Below are positions 7,462-8,933 of a stretch of 8,933 nt of DNA, one piece after another. Below the pieces are notes generated by a model. It was not told the origin of the DNA. It did no database searches and saw only the letters and a list, made by a program, of their open reading frames with translations. Where the stretch lies: assembly GCA_947565485.1 (NCBI GenBank), contig CANOGG010000034.1, positions 1 to 8,933 on the forward strand. The letters run 5' to 3'. Origin of the DNA: an uncultured Mycoplasma sp. (lineage in GTDB: Bacteria; Bacillota_I; Bacilli_A; RF39; UBA660). How positions within the stretch are numbered: the stretch's first letter is position 1; every line of letters begins with the position of its first letter. Position numbers and translations under genes: made by a program.

Positions 7462-8340
7462 TTATTTCCACTTTCTTTGTGATGCTCGAACTTTTTCCCA
7501 TACGCCTGGCTTATTCCAGTCTTCTGAGGTAAGTTTCATAACATCTTCTGGAGTGTAGGTCTCCTTTTCTGTGTTATTCTTTGTATTAGTATCTTTCATA
7601 CTTCCCATAGGTTTAATATCCTCTTTTGGAGAATTGCTTTTTTGATATAATTCAAAGATAGTTTTTATAGGAGTGTTTGGATTAAATTGGGCTTTAAAAG
7701 ACTTAAATTTTTCGTCTTTTAAGAGATTAGCATCCACTCCCAATTGTTGGAGTTCAGTTTTTTCTTTTCTCTCAGTTAGTTCTTGAGCTAAAGAATTGAA
7801 TATAACTTTCTCTCTCTCGTTTAAATTCTCATAGCCTTTATTCGCTAAACGATTTGCCTCTGATACCATTGCATCGTCACCTTCAGCAATTATATCTTCA
7901 ACATCACTTTTAGCTAAAGCCTCAATCTCTCTAGAACTTAAACCAGGTTCATAACGACTTGGTAACTTAACACCTTCATTCTCGTAATACTCCCTAAGTT
8001 TGGCATTTACATCTTCGCCGTCAGCAACTTGTAGGGTACTTCTAAGAACATTTTCTGTGTCCTTATATTTAGATAGTTCTTTTTGATATTCTCTATCTTT
8101 CCTATTAAGTCGCGGTTTAATAATGTTCTCAAACTCTTCTTGATATTCTGGGTTTTCTTTTAAAAGTTCTTTGAGTGTTTTTTTAACTTCTTCTTTTTCT
8201 GGTTCTTGAGGTTGTTCTTCTTCGACTCCCTCAGTATCAGTGGTATCAGTTAATTCTATACCTTCCTCAGTTTCTTCTACTGTTTGAGTATCAGTGTTTT
8301 CAGTTTCGTTAGTAGTCTCTAACACTTCATTTTCTTCCAT
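7462..8340 (-). CDS. Capsid scaffolding protein
   Basis: This 292-residue protein has the typical scaffold build and is predicted to direct procapsid assembly before being expelled or degraded. Residues 1-53 are extremely acidic and low in complexity, rich in E, D and T. A long charged, helical, coiled-coil-like middle follows (about 55-215). The C-terminus (about 262-292) is compact, with the pattern YTPEDVMKLTSEDWNKPGVW followed by a basic RKWK end, as expected for the element that binds the inside of the capsid shell. The ATG at 8340 has a GGAG six bases upstream. It lies between the portal fragment and the major capsid gene, the standard scaffold position, and its TAA ends 22 bases before the capsid start. 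No protease motif was noticed. Sequence conservation among scaffolds is low, so the call rests on architecture and position. Confidence 0.85.
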   Translation of the reverse strand: MEENEVLETTNETENTDTQTVEETEEGIELTDTTDTEGVEEEQPQEPEKEEVKKTLKELLKENPEYQEEFENIIKPRLNRKDREYQKELSKYKDTENVLRSTLQVADGEDVNAKLREYYENEGVKLPSRYEPGLSSREIEALAKSDVEDIIAEGDDAMVSEANRLANKGYENLNEREKVIFNSLAQELTERKEKTELQQLGVDANLLKDEKFKSFKAQFNPNTPIKTIFELYQKSNSPKEDIKPMGSMKDTNTKNNTEKETYTPEDVMKLTSEDWNKPGVWEKVRASQRKWK

Positions 8341-8423
8341 ATTTATCTCCCATTTAAAGTCTGTCGACTATATATTCCATACATTTTTGGTAAGGCCGAT
8401 ATGTTAGGCCAAAACAAAAACAA

Positions 8424-8849
8424 CTACATTTGTGTTGTTTCATTGATAAATTGATTGCCTTCCATAGCTATTTGTTCAATATCATTAGCATTGGATAATT
8501 GCATTTGAGATTGTTGTTTGATAAGTTCAGCTTGCCTTTCTAATTCATCAATTGCTTTGCTTCGTTCTTTTCTTCGTTTTAATAATTCTAGTAGTTTGGA
8601 CTTTGGCATAGTTGAAAACTCATCTAATAAACTAACATAATCCTCTAATAGCTGTTGATTTTCTGGTAAGAATAAATTTGATTTGGCAAGATTTTCTAAA
8701 GATACCTCTTGAGCATATTTATCATAAGCACTTTTTGGAGTAATATCTATTTTTATACTTAATTGGAGGGCTTCTAAAACACTCTTTGGTATTACTTCGA
8801 CTTTTTCTGTTACCTCGCCACTAATCGCATCATTTATCTCATCAACCAC
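8424..8849 (-). pseudogene. Portal protein, C-terminal fragment (N-terminal part missing)
   Basis: The open frame encodes 141 residues that look like the C-terminal end of a podovirus-type portal, the dodecameric ring at the capsid vertex through which DNA is packaged and ejected. Residues about 30-60 (LSIKIDITPKSAYDKYAQEV, then SLENL) match the usual core-to-tail transition of such portals. They are followed by a charged helical region at 65-110 and a Gln/Asn-rich tail. Portals are normally 450-700 residues, so most of the protein is absent. The only upstream start is a GTG at 8849 with no Shine-Dalgarno, and the next Met is at residue 81, so independent expression is doubtful. The gene sits directly before scaffold and capsid, where a portal belongs. 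It could be a truncated gene or a 3' exon. The portal assignment rests on residue pattern and synteny, not on a search. Confidence 0.62.
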
Positions 8850-8850
8850 T

Positions 8851-8933
8851 ACTAATTAATAAGAATAAGTCTTTAGCATATAAAATATTATTAATTAATT
8901 TAATAAATATTTAACATTTAATTCTATAAAAAT
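8851..8933. other. AT-extreme non-coding stretch abutting the portal fragment
   Basis: Only about 8 of these 83 bases are G or C, far below the roughly 30% of the genes around it. All three minus-strand frames contain stop codons, and none gives a sequence resembling the missing part of the portal. The frame of the portal fragment meets a TAA (8857-8855) three codons before the first possible start. A TATGCT hexamer near 8875-8880 on the minus strand could serve as a -10 element, but no convincing -35 is present. I cannot tell whether this is an intergenic spacer, the end of an inserted element or intron, or decayed sequence. Confidence 0.5.

Noticed and set aside
8391..8410. GGCC...GGCC pair between portal fragment and scaffold as a terminator
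   Set aside because: The stem is only 4 bp with a 9-base loop and no T-tract follows on the minus strand. It may equally be seen as direct TAAGGCC/TTAGGCC repeats.
2578..8426. TAG reassigned to a sense codon
   Set aside because: Several TAGs are followed by a second stop or by an unrelated frame within a few codons, and the TAGs at 3661, 2578 and 5411 sit at or just before well-supported starts of the next genes.
8851..8933. Group II intron 3' end next to the portal fragment
   Set aside because: No domain V-like conserved hairpin is present and the stretch has almost no G or C. A group I intron remains possible but unsupported here.

Overview
The window is a late structural-gene block of a bacteriophage or prophage. 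Every supported gene lies on the minus strand, so transcription runs from high to low coordinates. The DNA is AT-rich, intergenic gaps are a few bases long, and most starts have a strong Shine-Dalgarno such as GAGGTG, AGGTGG or AAGGAAG. This fits a phage of a low-GC Bacillota-type host (Bacilli, Erysipelotrichia or Clostridia grade). The host cannot be named from this sequence. No terminase, integrase, lysis gene, tRNA or CRISPR array is visible.

In transcription order the window holds: an AT-extreme stretch (8851-8933); a C-terminal fragment of a portal protein (8424-8849); a scaffolding protein (7462-8340); an HK97-fold-like major capsid protein (6474-7439); an intrinsic terminator directly on the capsid stop codon (6453-6476); a 132-residue conserved-looking head protein (5988-6386); a head-tail connector split by an in-frame TGA (5543-6022 and 5411-5542); a large tail hub or nozzle protein (3661-5418); a coiled-coil putative internal virion protein (2578-3645); and a very large putative ejected 'polyvalent' protein with a zinc-peptidase motif (772-2562), which continues in another frame off the low-coordinate edge (1-778). 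The order portal, scaffold, capsid, connector, hub, internal protein, large ejected protein matches short-tailed (podovirus, T7- or P22-like) virions. No tape-measure or tail-tube gene is seen.

Three structural genes look damaged or unusually expressed. The portal lacks its N-terminal part and abuts a stretch of about 10% GC. The connector has an in-frame TGA followed by 43 residues that look like the natural end of the same protein. The ejected protein is split by a one-base frameshift just after its HEVTH motif. A decaying prophage explains all three most simply, but consensus errors, an interrupting element in the portal, or TGA recoding should be tested. The strongest biological candidate is the ejected protein: tandem N-terminal motifs, a Gly/Ala-rich segment, a zinc peptidase and a possible effector-like C-terminal domain, consistent with a factor delivered with the genome into the host.
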